A stretch of DNA of 64,000 nt from NCBI RefSeq assembly GCF_946479685.1, contig NZ_CAMLGS010000007.1:9529-73528 (forward strand), written 5' to 3'. A program made the position numbers and the translations under genes. This document shows, piece by piece, positions 9,710 to 19,227 of this stretch. The notes under the pieces are model-generated. The model had not been told where the DNA came from, ran no database searches, and saw only the letters and a list, made by a program, of their open reading frames with translations. Every line of letters starts with the position of its first letter. Position 1 is the stretch's first letter. Origin of the DNA: an uncultured Methylotenera sp. (GTDB taxonomy: Bacteria > Pseudomonadota > Gammaproteobacteria > Burkholderiales > Methylophilaceae).

Positions 9710-10450
9710 TTAAGTCAATTGCAGGAGTTGACTTGCTTTATTGGCGTTATTCTCAGCGGTCTGAATCAATTTCATTTGCATTTCGAACTGTCTAGCCAAG
9801 TTAATCATGGTAACCATCGCATCTACCACGTTTACATTGCTGCTTTCTAACGCGCCTTGCACCACGCTGACGTTTGCATCTGCAGTAGCTGGGTTGCCGT
9901 CTTTGGTGGTAAATAAACCATCGTCAGCACGTACTAAGTTGGCCTGTGGTGGGTTCACCAGCTTAATGCGGCCAATGATGTTTGAAGGACCAGGCAGGGT
10001 TAAGTTGTTCACGGTAGAAACTGTGCCATCTTTACCTATGCTCACCGCTACATCAGGTGGAATAGTGATAGGACCGCCATCACCCATGATGGTTAGCCCA
10101 TTCGCAGTTTGTAGCAAGCCGTTGGGGCTGGTTTTGAGTGAGCCGTTACGTGTGTATGCTTCCGAACCATCGGCACGCTGTACTGCTAACCAGCCATCAC
10201 CTTTAATTGCTATATCTAAGTTTCGATTGGTAGACTGAATTGCACCTGAGTTAAAGTCGCTGCCACTGGTGGAGTCCACTACAAAAGCGCGAGTGGGTAA
10301 GCCCTCGCCCAGCACAGGTACTGCGCGAAACGAATCTATCTGCGATTTAAAGCCGGTAGACGTAGCGTTTGCTAAGTTATGGCTGGTCGTGGCTTGTTTC
10401 TCAAGGATATGTTTCGCACCTGTCATTGCGGTGTATATCATGCGATCCAT
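9710..10450 (-). CDS. flgF: Flagellar proximal rod protein FlgF
   Basis: This is a 246-residue rod protein. It starts MDRMIYTAMTGAKHILEKQA followed by the HNLANATSTGFKSQ motif. The centre has FDIAIKGDGWLAVQ-type sequence (LDIAIKGDGWLAVQRADGSE), and it ends with LESSNVNVVDAMVTMINLAR / QFEMQMKLIQTAE. FlgF links the proximal rod to the FlgG distal rod. It starts 27 bases beyond the flgE stop in the leftward operon. Confidence 0.96.
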   Translation of the reverse strand: MDRMIYTAMTGAKHILEKQATTSHNLANATSTGFKSQIDSFRAVPVLGEGLPTRAFVVDSTSGSDFNSGAIQSTNRNLDIAIKGDGWLAVQRADGSEAYTRNGSLKTSPNGLLQTANGLTIMGDGGPITIPPDVAVSIGKDGTVSTVNNLTLPGPSNIIGRIKLVNPPQANLVRADDGLFTTKDGNPATADANVSVVQGALESSNVNVVDAMVTMINLARQFEMQMKLIQTAENNANKASQLLQLT

Positions 10451-10477
10451 TGTGGAGCTCCCTTTAGCGGCTATCTA

Positions 10478-11728
10478 TTAACGAAGGTTCACTAGTGTTT
10501 GTAAGACCTGATCCTGCGTTTTAATGGTCTGTGCATTCGCTTGATAAACGCGCTGAGCGGTAATCATATTCACCAATTCAGCGGTGAGGTCTACGTTGGA
10601 GTCTTCTACAGCAGATGATTGCAGTACACCTAGTAAACCGCTGCCAGGTGCGCCAGTTAATGCTGGGCCTGAGCTTGCGCTAACTGACCATGCGTTGCCG
10701 CCTAATGACTGCAAGCCATTGGGGTTGGTAAAGCTGGATAGCACCACTTGGCCTAAGTTCTTAGATTGACCATTGCTATAACGGCCAACAATAGTGCCAT
10801 CACTTGCTGTGTTAAAGCCGGATAAGCGGCCAGATGTGAAGCCGTCTTGCGATAAGCTGTTAATGCTGAAAGCTGAGCCAAATTGCGTGCTCTTGGAGTA
10901 GTCGATTGTTGTGGTAACTGCTGCAGCACCGTTGGCTGCTGGCGGTGTTGCAGAGTTCATTGGCGTAAATGTCACAGATGGTAGTGCTGGCGCGATAGTG
11001 GGTGAAACGCCGGTGCCAGTAAAGGTCATTGTTGCTGTTGTAGCAGGTAGTGCAGGGGTTGATACGCCATCAACTGTTGTGTAAACAGCCCAAGTGTTGG
11101 CTGCTGTTTTGCGGAAGAAGTTTTGCAACGTATGTGAGTTACCAAGACTGTCATAAACCGTTACCGCTGTTGAGTTGTTGTAAGTGGTAGGGTCAGTTGG
11201 GTCGAACGCAGGTGCAGCTGGCATTGGGTTGTTCCTTGAGTCGAGGTTGATTGTACCCTCGATCTCAGTGGTTGCCACTGGTTGAATATCTGCAGTATTA
11301 ATTTGCAGGTCAACCGCAGCACCGCTTAAGATGTTGCCGTTAGTGTCGGCCGCATAGCCGGTTAAGCGTTTGCTTGCAGAGTCCACGATATAGCCGAATT
11401 TATCCAACTGAAACTGACCGTTACGCGTGTAAGTAACCGCGCCGTTAGATGACATACGGAAAAAGCCATTGCCGTTAATCGCGATATCCAAAGAGTTGTT
11501 GGTTGCGGTAATGTTGCCCTGAGTAAATTGCTGAGCCACGGTAGCTAAATTGGTACCAATACCAATTTGACTGCCGCCACCGCCGGTGATTGAGTTCGCA
11601 AAAACATCGGCAAACTCGGCTCTAGACTGTTTAAAGCCCACAGTGTTTGCATTAGATACGTTGTTGCCGATCACTTCTAACTGTTTAGAAGCTGCGTTCA
11701 AACCACTTAAACCTTGTTGAAAACTCAT
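10478..11728 (-). CDS. flgE: Flagellar hook protein FlgE
   Basis: FlgE, 416 residues, polymerises into the hook. It begins MSFQQGLSGLNAASKQLEVI / GNNVSNANTVGFKQSRAEFA and ends with SSAVEDSNVDLTAELVNMIT / AQRVYQANAQTIKTQDQVLQ. The central part is a Thr/Ala-rich variable domain. The next upstream gene is flgD, the hook cap, 55 bases away, the normal flgDE order. Confidence 0.97.
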   Translation of the reverse strand: MSFQQGLSGLNAASKQLEVIGNNVSNANTVGFKQSRAEFADVFANSITGGGGSQIGIGTNLATVAQQFTQGNITATNNSLDIAINGNGFFRMSSNGAVTYTRNGQFQLDKFGYIVDSASKRLTGYAADTNGNILSGAAVDLQINTADIQPVATTEIEGTINLDSRNNPMPAAPAFDPTDPTTYNNSTAVTVYDSLGNSHTLQNFFRKTAANTWAVYTTVDGVSTPALPATTATMTFTGTGVSPTIAPALPSVTFTPMNSATPPAANGAAAVTTTIDYSKSTQFGSAFSINSLSQDGFTSGRLSGFNTASDGTIVGRYSNGQSKNLGQVVLSSFTNPNGLQSLGGNAWSVSASSGPALTGAPGSGLLGVLQSSAVEDSNVDLTAELVNMITAQRVYQANAQTIKTQDQVLQTLVNLR

Positions 11729-11783
11729 GCTATTCTCCTTGGAGCTAAATTATTTATTTGCTAACGCTAAATGTATATAGAGC

Positions 11784-12458
11784 TTAAAAAATTTCTTTTA
11801 CTGCGCTAGTGTCAACTGTCATTAAGTTGCTCAAATTCAGCTTAACGCCCGTTGGGTAATTGGAAATGCTTAACACTTTTGCAAAGCTTAAAGCAGTGGA
11901 CTCGGCCGTGTTGGTGCCTATAGTCGCGTTTACTTCAAATTTGTAGTTGCCAGTGGTTGCAACCGTGCCGTCATCTTTAAGGCCATCCCAGGTCAGCGGC
12001 ACTGTGCCGGCGTCTTGTTTACCTAAACTCAGTGTTCTGATGGTGGCACCTGCACTGTCTTTAATGGTTACCGTTACTTTGTCTGCACCGATCGGCAAAT
12101 CCACGCCATAGTAGCCGCCCTCGCCAGCGGTTTGAACCGTGTTGCCTGGGGTAAGGATGCTGCGGCCAATCATGTTTGATGCTTGGTATGATTGCCCCAT
12201 TTGTACGTTGTTGATTAATGTTTCTAATGTGTTGTTTAGTTTATCAATACCAGTAACTGTGGAAAGCTGTGCCATTTGGCTGGTCACTTGTGCGTTATCC
12301 ATCGGGTTGAGCGGGTCTTGGTTTCTCATTTGCGTTACGAGCAAGGTCATAAAACGGTCTTGCGCAGCATTCACCGATGCGGTTGTGGTGTTTTGTTTGC
12401 CATTGACGGCATCCAGCAAGGTTTGTGATGCAGTGTTGGTGGTATTTACAGTTGTCAT
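11784..12458 (-). CDS. flgD: Flagellar hook-capping protein FlgD
   Basis: FlgD is the temporary scaffold at the tip of the growing hook. This 224-residue protein shows the FlgD signature RFMTLLVTQMRNQDPLNPMD / NAQVTSQMAQLSTVTGIDKL. After it comes a C-terminal beta domain with the FlgD Ig-like and tudor-like region, including PLTWDGLKDDGTVATTGNYK. It lies between flgC and flgE. Confidence 0.96.
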   Translation of the reverse strand: MTTVNTTNTASQTLLDAVNGKQNTTTASVNAAQDRFMTLLVTQMRNQDPLNPMDNAQVTSQMAQLSTVTGIDKLNNTLETLINNVQMGQSYQASNMIGRSILTPGNTVQTAGEGGYYGVDLPIGADKVTVTIKDSAGATIRTLSLGKQDAGTVPLTWDGLKDDGTVATTGNYKFEVNATIGTNTAESTALSFAKVLSISNYPTGVKLNLSNLMTVDTSAVKEIF

Positions 12459-12518
12459 TTAGAGGCTCCTAGTTGGATGTGCTTAATTGGGCGTCAGTTG
12501 CATTCGGTATCTGAATGG

Positions 12519-12926
12519 TTATCCTTGGCCGATAGTAAGCGTTTTCATCAACAGCGTTTTTGTTGCATTCATGGTTTCCACGTTGTTTTGGTAAGCGCGT
12601 GACGCAGAGATCATATTGACCATTTCCTCGGTAACGTTCACATTAGGCATGCTGACATAGCCTTTGTCATTCGCTAATGGATGCTTAGGGTCGTATAGCA
12701 TTCTTGGTGGAGAGTTGTCTTCTACTACTTTTGTTACTTTAACGCTGCTTGCGTCAGGAGATTTGCTTGGCATTGCGCTAAAAACGACTTGTTTTGATTT
12801 GTAAGGAGTGCCATTGGCGCTAGTTGCACTGTCTGCGTTTGCTAGATTGCTGGCTACGGTATTTAAACGCTGCGCTTGTGCGCTCATGGCTGAACCAGAA
12901 ATATTAAACACATTGAATAATGACAT
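12519..12926 (-). CDS. flgC: Flagellar proximal rod protein FlgC
   Basis: FlgC is a 135-residue rod protein with the N-terminal FNISGSAMSAQAQRLNTVAS / NLANADSATSANGTPYK segment and the C-terminal MPNVNVTEEMVNMISASRAY / QNNVETMNATKTL block. FlgC, FlgB and FlgF form the proximal rod within the periplasm. It lies 75 bases downstream of flgB. Confidence 0.96.
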   Translation of the reverse strand: MSLFNVFNISGSAMSAQAQRLNTVASNLANADSATSANGTPYKSKQVVFSAMPSKSPDASSVKVTKVVEDNSPPRMLYDPKHPLANDKGYVSMPNVNVTEEMVNMISASRAYQNNVETMNATKTLLMKTLTIGQG

Positions 12927-13001
12927 CGATTTCTCCCTAACTTGTACTTGGCTAACTATCTACTCAGCTTATTAAATCTTAATTGCTGCTAGTTTCAGTA
13001 A

Positions 13002-13409
13002 TTATTGTCCTTGGATAGCTGCGAGCATTTTTTTGAGCTGCCCGTTAATCATGATAATACTCGCTTCGTAGCGAATCGCGTTATCAGCAAACTGATTGCG
13101 CTCTACGTCCATGTCCACAGTGTTACCGTCCACGCTGCCTTGGATGATCGGTCTGAACATAGCGCCACCGCTTATGCTGGACGGTATGCCATCCAGATGT
13201 TTGTCTGAAGTTTTATTGGTGTTGAACGCTTCTTTATTTGCTGCGCCAGCCATGGCATTTTTCATGGCAGCGCTAAAGTCTAAATCACGAGCCTTGTAAT
13301 TAGGTGTATCTGCATTGGCAATATTGGCGGCAATTAGTTCCTGACGCTGACCACGCACCTTCAGTGCATTTTGATGAAAACTTAAAGCCGCATCTAATTT
13401 ATTAATCAT
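13002..13409 (-). CDS. flgB: Flagellar proximal rod protein FlgB
   Basis: FlgB, 135 residues, is the first gene of the leftward flgBCDEFGHIJKL operon. Visible family features are the ALKVRGQRQELIAANIANAD / TPNYKARDLDFSAAM segment and the C-terminal NTVDMDVERNQFADNAIRYE motif. The promoter must lie in the 13410-13690 region shared with the divergent flgA. No sigma-28 match faces leftward there, so another sigma factor or a master activator is more likely (inference). Confidence 0.96.
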   Translation of the reverse strand: MINKLDAALSFHQNALKVRGQRQELIAANIANADTPNYKARDLDFSAAMKNAMAGAANKEAFNTNKTSDKHLDGIPSSISGGAMFRPIIQGSVDGNTVDMDVERNQFADNAIRYEASIIMINGQLKKMLAAIQGQ

Positions 13410-13463
13410 GATCGTTTCCTGGTATAGCTTGTTTGGTATAGCTGCTTAATTAAAAACCAAAAC

Positions 13464-13490
13464 AAAAGAAATTGCTTTTATTGCCGATAA
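13464..13490 (+). promoter_or_regulatory. Probable sigma-28 (FliA) promoter for flgA
   Basis: GCCGATAA at 13483-13490 is an exact match to the FliA -10 element. The -35 position, 15 bases upstream (13464-13467), reads AAAA in place of TAAA. The site points toward flgA. A transcript would begin around 13500, giving a 5' leader of roughly 130-200 bases depending on the flgA start used. Confidence 0.6.
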
Positions 13491-13696
13491 CATATGTGTA
13501 AGCAATTCTAATGATTAAGCCAAGCTTTGATTGAATAAGAAGAGGGGTATTTCTTGCCCTTTTCTTGGTTTTGCTAGACTGTTGTGTCCGTAGAATGCAC
13601 GTTGAATCTTTGTAAGCTGCATAGGAATTCAATGTGCCTAATATTAAGTGTCATTTACAATTGCAATTATTTGCAAATATTGGCTTGAAAGTGTGC

Positions 13697-14431
13697 ATGA
13701 AAAACAGTCTGTTAAATTGCTTGGCGGTGCTAACAACTCTCGTGTTGAGTGCTAGCCCTGCATCACATGCAGCCACTAACCAGGCAGCATTGAATAAGCA
13801 ATACCCCAAGCAAGATCTATCACAGTTAAATACAAAAATAGTTGAGTTTTTACAAACGCAAACAGTCGGCTACCCTGGTAAAGTTACGGTGCAGGCTGGT
13901 GCGATTGATCCGAATTTAAAGCTAGCACAATGTCAGGATGCACAAGTTTTTTTACCTACGGGCAGTAAGGCATGGGGTAAAACCAGTGTTGGTATTCGTT
14001 GCAGCACCCCTAGTGCTTGGACCATCTATGTGCAAGCCACCGTCAATGTGGTTGCTCAGTATTTGGTAGCAGCAGTGCCGTTGGCGCAGGGCAGGGTTGT
14101 CACCCCTGATGACTTATTGTTTCAGTCTGGAGATTTAACGCAGTTGCCCCCAGGCATATTTACCGATGTGGCGCAAGCGCAAGGGCGTATAGTCAATATA
14201 TCCATGAGTGCCGGTACCGTACTCAGGCAAGAAATGCTAAAGGCTTCACCAGTTGTGCAGCAGGGGCAAACGGTGATGGTTACCTCTTCAGGCAAGGGGT
14301 TCCGCGTTTCTGCTGAAGGTAAGGCAATGACTAAGGCGAATGAGGGCCAGGTGGTGCAAGTAAAAGTGGCTAGCGGGCAAGTGGTGAGCGGTATTGCGCG
14401 CCCAGGTGGCCAAGTTGAAGTCATGTTTTAA
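13697..14431 (+). CDS. flgA: Flagellar P-ring assembly chaperone FlgA
   Basis: FlgA is a periplasmic chaperone for P-ring assembly. From the ATG at 13697 it is about 244 residues with a standard signal peptide (MKNSLLNCLAVLTTLVLSAS, cleavage after SHA). An upstream in-frame GTG at 13634 would add 21 residues before that signal and is less likely. The SAF/ChapFlgA domain fills the C-terminal half: AVPLAQGRVVTPDDLLFQSG, AGTVLRQEMLKA, GKGFRVSAEGKAM and GQVVSGIARPGGQVEVMF. It is divergent from flgB and upstream of flgM-flgN. Confidence 0.94.
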   Translation: MKNSLLNCLAVLTTLVLSASPASHAATNQAALNKQYPKQDLSQLNTKIVEFLQTQTVGYPGKVTVQAGAIDPNLKLAQCQDAQVFLPTGSKAWGKTSVGIRCSTPSAWTIYVQATVNVVAQYLVAAVPLAQGRVVTPDDLLFQSGDLTQLPPGIFTDVAQAQGRIVNISMSAGTVLRQEMLKASPVVQQGQTVMVTSSGKGFRVSAEGKAMTKANEGQVVQVKVASGQVVSGIARPGGQVEVMF

Positions 14432-14505
14432 TGCGGCATAATCAGTGATGGCGAGATGTGCGTTTTTAATTATGCATAAACATTGTTTTATTTTAGGTAA
14501 AAGGC

Positions 14506-14532
14506 TAAAGTTAGCTTAAACTATGCCGATAT
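14506..14532 (+). promoter_or_regulatory. Sigma-28 (FliA) promoter for flgM
   Basis: TAAAG at 14506-14510 and GCCGATAT at 14525-14532 match the FliA consensus (TAAA, 15 bases, GCCGATAA) with exact 15-base spacing and only the last -10 base changed. The expected transcript start near 14540 leaves about 50 bases before the flgM ATG. Autoregulated flgM transcription by FliA is known in enterics; here it is inferred from the motif. Confidence 0.85.
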
Positions 14533-14590
14533 TTGCATTATGGATGCGTGTATATGCATTTAAGCAAGTTAGCAAAAAGGACGAAATGCC

Positions 14591-14929
14591 ATGAAAATCA
14601 ATGAGTCAATTAAAAACGCTGCTGGGTTAGGTCTTGATAAAGCCAGCATCGAAAAAGCGAATGCTGCCAAGGTTGAGGCCGATGCTAAGCAAAAAGCGAC
14701 TAAATCACCAGTGAGCGATAGCGCTTCTGGCAACGTGACGTTATCACCACTATCAGCTAAATTACAAACTTTAGAAACTAAAGTAAAAGCGAGTAATGTT
14801 TTTGATGCTGAAAAAGTGGATGCAATTAAATCAGCAATTGCTGGCGGTCAGTTTTCTGTGAATTCAGAAAAAGTGGCTGAAGGCCTGATTGAAACTGTAA
14901 AAGATTTACTCACAAGCCGTTTCGCTTAA
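14591..14929 (+). CDS. flgM: Anti-sigma-28 factor FlgM
   Basis: FlgM binds FliA until the hook is complete and is then exported. This 112-residue protein has the family pattern: a disordered, Lys/Ala-rich N-terminal half and a C-terminal FliA-binding half (about 48-110) containing VTLSPLSAKLQTLETKVKAS, FDAEKVDAIKSAIAGGQFSV and NSEKVAEGLIETVKDLL. AAAAGGACG upstream gives a good ribosome-binding site. A FliA-type promoter lies just upstream, and flgN follows after 7 bases. Confidence 0.95.
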   Translation: MKINESIKNAAGLGLDKASIEKANAAKVEADAKQKATKSPVSDSASGNVTLSPLSAKLQTLETKVKASNVFDAEKVDAIKSAIAGGQFSVNSEKVAEGLIETVKDLLTSRFA

Positions 14930-14936
14930 TATTGTG

Positions 14937-15410
14937 ATGGTTAATACATCTTCCAATCAGCCTGTTAGCTTTACGCAAGATACTCAGCTGGTGGCCGAGT
15001 TAGTTGCCCTGCTAGAGCGCGAACAAGCGCATCTGGTAAAAGCGGATGTGGCTGCAATCGAAGCTATTTTGGAAGAAAAATCATTATTGTTGCAGCGCCT
15101 CAATATTGCAGCAAAAGCACGCTACCAGCAATTGCAAGCACATGGTTTCCAAGCAAATGAGTCTGGCATGACTGCTTGGGTAGAGAAACAAGCCAAAAAA
15201 GACATCAAATCTGCCTGGATGAAGTTCCAAAAGTCTTTGGCACAGGCTAAAGAGTTGAATAGACTCAATGGTGTATTGATTAGTAAGCACTTTAACCGTA
15301 ACCAAGAGTTGCTCAATCATTTGCAGGGTAATAATGATGCTAACTCTGTTTATGGCCCAGATGGCCAAGCGAAATCCAAAGGACCTTCGCGTTCTGGTTT
15401 AATCGTATAG
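14937..15410 (+). CDS. flgN: Flagella synthesis protein FlgN (FlgK/FlgL export chaperone)
   Basis: This is a 157-residue, mostly helical protein with heptad-like Leu/Ala/Gln content (ELVALLEREQAHLVKADVAA, EAILEEKSLLLQRLN) and the RLNGVLISKHFNRNQELLNH segment, as expected for FlgN. FlgN holds FlgK and FlgL for export. ATG 14937 is preferred; a GTG at 14934 is also in frame. Downstream, toward recQ, the gap 15411-15631 holds only a weak CGCGCT/AGCGCG hairpin (15430-15448) and no gene. Confidence 0.88.
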   Translation: MVNTSSNQPVSFTQDTQLVAELVALLEREQAHLVKADVAAIEAILEEKSLLLQRLNIAAKARYQQLQAHGFQANESGMTAWVEKQAKKDIKSAWMKFQKSLAQAKELNRLNGVLISKHFNRNQELLNHLQGNNDANSVYGPDGQAKSKGPSRSGLIV

Positions 15411-15631
15411 TTTACGTCTGTCTCATTCGCGCGCTTTCCTCCAGCGCGATTTAAAATTACCTGCTAATTTGCTTTAAATCGGTGTTTAACCCTAATGCTG
15501 GTTTTCGCATTTGTTATTCTTCCCCGACGCCTTTCTCTCGTACCTTTATTAAATGCTTTCGTCTTAATTTTTTTGCTAGGCATCCTAGATATTGGCTGTG
15601 CTTCGTTGTTGCTCTTTAGGTTATTAGCTGC

Positions 15632-17467
15632 TTAGCCTTCTAACACCTCTAAAAAGGCATCGCCATAGCGCGTGAGTTTGGCTTGGCCAATGCCACTAAT
15701 CCTGCTCATTTCAGTTAGGCTTCCTGGGCGATGATTTAAAATTTCCAGCAATGTACTGTCGTGGAAAATTAGGTAAGGTGGTACGCCTTGCTCTTTTGCT
15801 AGCTCACTGCGTTTGGCCTTGAGCGCGAGCCACAGCGGGTCATCTGCCACGCCTGCATAGGCCTCTTTAGCGCGTGCCCCGCGTTCAATTTTGCTAACAC
15901 GTTTAGCTGCTTCCTGGTCTTGGCGCAGCCAGACCATCACTTCGCTGCGTAATACCGGACGCGCGGCTTGGGTGAGATGCAGCCCGCCAAAAGCGTCCAT
16001 GTCAGTTTCTAAGTAGCCACCGGCAACTAATTGCCTGAATACGCTGCTCCATTGTGTTGCTGATAAGGCTGTACCTATGCCAAAGGTGCTTAATTGTTGA
16101 TGGTTAAATTGCGTGACTTTAGGAGTGGATTTTCCTAGCAGCACGTCTATCAGATGCACTACGCCAAATCGTTGCCCAGTGCGATATACGCAGGATAATG
16201 CCATCTGCGCAGCTTGTGTGCCATCCCAAGTATCGGTGGGGGTTAGGCAGTTATCGCATTGTCCGCAGTCGCCCGGATGCTGCTCACCAAAATAGCGTAA
16301 TATAGTTTGATGACGGCATGCGGTGGACTCACAAAAACCAAGTAGCGCATCCAGTTTTTGCCGTTCAACATGCTGGCGTTCGGCTGGAGCGTCGCTATTT
16401 TCCAGCATTTGTTTCATGCTGACTACGTCGCCTAGGCCATAGGTCATCCAAGCATTTGCTGGTAAGCCATCTCTGCCGGCACGACCGGTCTCCTGATAGT
16501 AACCCTCCATGCTTTTGGGCAAATCCAGGTGTGCCACAAAACGTACGTTGGGTTTATCTATGCCCATACCAAAGGCAACTGTCGCGACCATGATCACACC
16601 TTCTTCGCGTAAAAAGCGTGTTTGGTTGGCATTGCGTATATCTGCATCTAATCCTGCGTGGTAGGGCAGTGCATCCCAGCCTTTTGCCTTTAACCACTCT
16701 GCAGTTTCCTCAACTTTACGGCGGGATAAGCAATAGATGATGCCGGCGTCGTTGGGGTGCTCAGATGCAATAAAAGTTTCTAGCTGCTGGCGTGCATTGG
16801 CTTTAAGTAGTACGCGGTACTTAATATTAGGGCGATCAAAACTGGAGATAAACTGATGTGCATTTTCAAGCGCTAGCCGCTCTGTGATTTCTGCTCTGGT
16901 AGGGGCATCAGCGGTGGCAGTGAGCGCGATTCTGGGTACGTCTGAAAAGCGCTCATGCAGCACAGTGAGCTTACGGTATTCTGGCCTGAAGTCGTGCCCC
17001 CATTGTGAAACGCAATGCGCCTCATCAATCGCAAACAGTGATATCCCGATGTGCTCTGCAACTTGTTCCAACAGGGCAAGAAAGTTGGGCATGAGTAAAC
17101 GCTCAGGCGCAACGTACAATACTTGTAACTCACCGCGCAGCAGTGCGGCAGTTACGTTGTTAAATTGTTCTGAATTTAAGCTTGAGTTGAGGAAGGCAGC
17201 TTTCACACCAAGTTGCTGTAGTGCATCGACTTGGTCTTGCATCAGGGCGATGAGTGGCGATATGACAATGCCCACACCCTCACGCAATAGTGCTGGCAGT
17301 TGGTAACACAAAGACTTGCCGCCGCCGGTCGGCATTAGTACTAGTGCGTCACCGCCGGCAACCATGTGCTCAACAATTTCTTGTTGTTCACCGCGGAAAG
17401 AGCTGTAACCAAATACCTCCTGCAGGCAGGCTTGTGCAGTTAAATAGCGTGTTGATGCGTTTAGCAA
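15632..17467 (-). CDS. recQ: ATP-dependent DNA helicase RecQ
   Basis: RecQ is a 3'-5' helicase acting in recombination repair and fork restart. The 611-residue protein has Walker A at about 46-52 ([15 protein letters not shown]), a DEAH box at 148-151 ([19 protein letters not shown]), and helicase motif [13 protein letters not shown] zinc-binding cysteine cluster follows (CESTACRHQ through CGQCDNC, about 373-402), then the RQC winged helix and a C-terminal HRDC domain (about 530-605). Length and domain order are those of E. coli RecQ. It is transcribed toward flgN with no clear operon partner. Confidence 0.97.
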   Translation of the reverse strand: MLNASTRYLTAQACLQEVFGYSSFRGEQQEIVEHMVAGGDALVLMPTGGGKSLCYQLPALLREGVGIVISPLIALMQDQVDALQQLGVKAAFLNSSLNSEQFNNVTAALLRGELQVLYVAPERLLMPNFLALLEQVAEHIGISLFAIDEAHCVSQWGHDFRPEYRKLTVLHERFSDVPRIALTATADAPTRAEITERLALENAHQFISSFDRPNIKYRVLLKANARQQLETFIASEHPNDAGIIYCLSRRKVEETAEWLKAKGWDALPYHAGLDADIRNANQTRFLREEGVIMVATVAFGMGIDKPNVRFVAHLDLPKSMEGYYQETGRAGRDGLPANAWMTYGLGDVVSMKQMLENSDAPAERQHVERQKLDALLGFCESTACRHQTILRYFGEQHPGDCGQCDNCLTPTDTWDGTQAAQMALSCVYRTGQRFGVVHLIDVLLGKSTPKVTQFNHQQLSTFGIGTALSATQWSSVFRQLVAGGYLETDMDAFGGLHLTQAARPVLRSEVMVWLRQDQEAAKRVSKIERGARAKEAYAGVADDPLWLALKAKRSELAKEQGVPPYLIFHDSTLLEILNHRPGSLTEMSRISGIGQAKLTRYGDAFLEVLEG

Positions 17468-17530
17468 TTTAACTGCACTTTAGTCGTTTGGAGTAATTTG
17501 GTGTGCTATTTGGTAATGATTGCTAAGGTG

Positions 17531-19126
17531 TTACGCCACACCTTGGCTTAATAGGTAGTCTTCATAGTTACCACTAAAGTCTACGATACCATCCGCTTTA
17601 ATTTCGATAATGCGGGTAGCAATTGAGCTTACAAACTCACGGTCATGGCTAACAAAGAATAAAGTGCCTTTGTATTTGTCTAGCGCAGTGTTTAGCGCCT
17701 CGATAGATTCCATGTCCATATGGTTGGTAGGCTCGTCCATCAGCAATACGTTGGTTTTGCCTAGCATCAGCTTGCCGTATAGCATGCGGCCTTTTTCACC
17801 ACCAGACAGTACTTTGACTGATTTCTTGGTGTCATCACCGGAGAATAGCAGGCGACCTAGCATGCTACGCACGGTTTGGTCGTCATCGCCTTGCTGGGTG
17901 AATTTTGTCATCCACTCGAACAAGTCCTCGCCATCTTCAAACTCGTACTCATGGTCTTGTGCAAAATAACCAATTTTGGCTTTCTCTGCCCATTTTACTT
18001 CACCATGCTTAGGCTCTAAATCACCAGCCAGACAGCGCAAGAACGTTGTTTTACCGATACCGTTTTCACCAATAATTGCCACTTTTTCACCTGCTTCAAA
18101 CATCAGGTCGATATCATTAAATAAGGTGCGATCAAAGCCGTGGCTGAGTTTTTTCAGTTCAACTGCATTACGGTGCAGTTTTTCACGGTCATCGTATTCA
18201 AAGCGAATAAACGGATATTGACGTGAAGAAGGCTTAAATTCTTCAATTTTGATTTTATCAATCTGTTTAGCACGGCTAGTTGCCTGTTTTGCTTTAGACG
18301 CGTTAGCTGAGAAGCGGCGCACGAACTCTTGTAAGTCGGCGATTTGCTGTTTAGCTTTTGCGTTATCCTTTGCCTGCTGCGCACGTGCGGCAGTACTGGC
18401 TTCCATGTAGTCATCATAGTTACCTGGATATACAGCCACTTTACCGTAGTCCATGTCACAGGTATGCGTACATACTTGGTTTAAGAAGTGGCGGTCATGA
18501 GAAATAATAATCATGGTGCAGTTGCGATTGTTCAGTACGTCTTCCAACCAGCGGATGGTATTGATGTCCAAGTTGTTGGTTGGCTCGTCAAGCAGCAGAA
18601 TGTCAGGGTTAGCAAACAGCGCTTGTACTAGCAATACGCGTAGTTTCCAACCAGGCGCTACTGCGCTCATCGGGCCGTTATGCTGTTCAATTGGGATGCC
18701 AACGCCTAATAACAATTCGCCAGCACGCGCTTCAGCGGTGTAGCCATCGTATTCTGCAAATACAGCTTCCAACTCGGCTGCGCGCATGTAGTCTTCTTCT
18801 GTGGCTTCCAAGTTAGCGTAAATTTCATTCTTTTCTAAGTTAGCCTTCCACATTTGCTCGTGGCCCATCATTACCACATCAAGCACGCGCTGGTCTTCAT
18901 AAGCAAACTGATCTTGGCGCAAGAATGCCATGCGTTCATTGCTGTCCAAGGAGATGTTGCCTGAGGTAGGCTCTAGCACTTTGGCTAGAATCTTCATGTA
19001 GGTTGACTTGCCGCAACCATTGGCGCCAATTAAACCATAGCGATTACCGTCGCCAAATTTAACCGAGATGTTTTCAAAGAGTGGCTTAGCGCCGAACTGC
19101 ATCGTGATATTGTTAGAAATTAACAA
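17531..19126 (-). CDS. ybiT: ABC-F family ATPase, YbiT type
   Basis: This is a soluble tandem-ABC protein of 531 residues with no membrane segments. Walker A motifs are GANGCGKST (about 34-42) and GENGIGKTT (about 353-361). Walker B motifs are [12 protein letters not shown] and [12 protein letters not shown]. The second half has a full LSGGEKGR signature, while the first has the divergent [11 protein letters not shown] seen in YbiT. The inter-domain linker is basic and helical (about 240-300). ABC-F proteins act on the ribosome at the E site; YbiT's exact role is less settled. Confidence 0.93.
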   Translation of the reverse strand: MLISNNITMQFGAKPLFENISVKFGDGNRYGLIGANGCGKSTYMKILAKVLEPTSGNISLDSNERMAFLRQDQFAYEDQRVLDVVMMGHEQMWKANLEKNEIYANLEATEEDYMRAAELEAVFAEYDGYTAEARAGELLLGVGIPIEQHNGPMSAVAPGWKLRVLLVQALFANPDILLLDEPTNNLDINTIRWLEDVLNNRNCTMIIISHDRHFLNQVCTHTCDMDYGKVAVYPGNYDDYMEASTAARAQQAKDNAKAKQQIADLQEFVRRFSANASKAKQATSRAKQIDKIKIEEFKPSSRQYPFIRFEYDDREKLHRNAVELKKLSHGFDRTLFNDIDLMFEAGEKVAIIGENGIGKTTFLRCLAGDLEPKHGEVKWAEKAKIGYFAQDHEYEFEDGEDLFEWMTKFTQQGDDDQTVRSMLGRLLFSGDDTKKSVKVLSGGEKGRMLYGKLMLGKTNVLLMDEPTNHMDMESIEALNTALDKYKGTLFFVSHDREFVSSIATRIIEIKADGIVDFSGNYEDYLLSQGVA

Positions 19127-19227
19127 AATTTAGACCTTAAAAATAAATTAATTACAAAATATGGTGCGTTATTATGTGTGTGGGATGGCTTAGCTATAAT
19201 TGATGGGGCTAAGCATTTAACCCGCGC

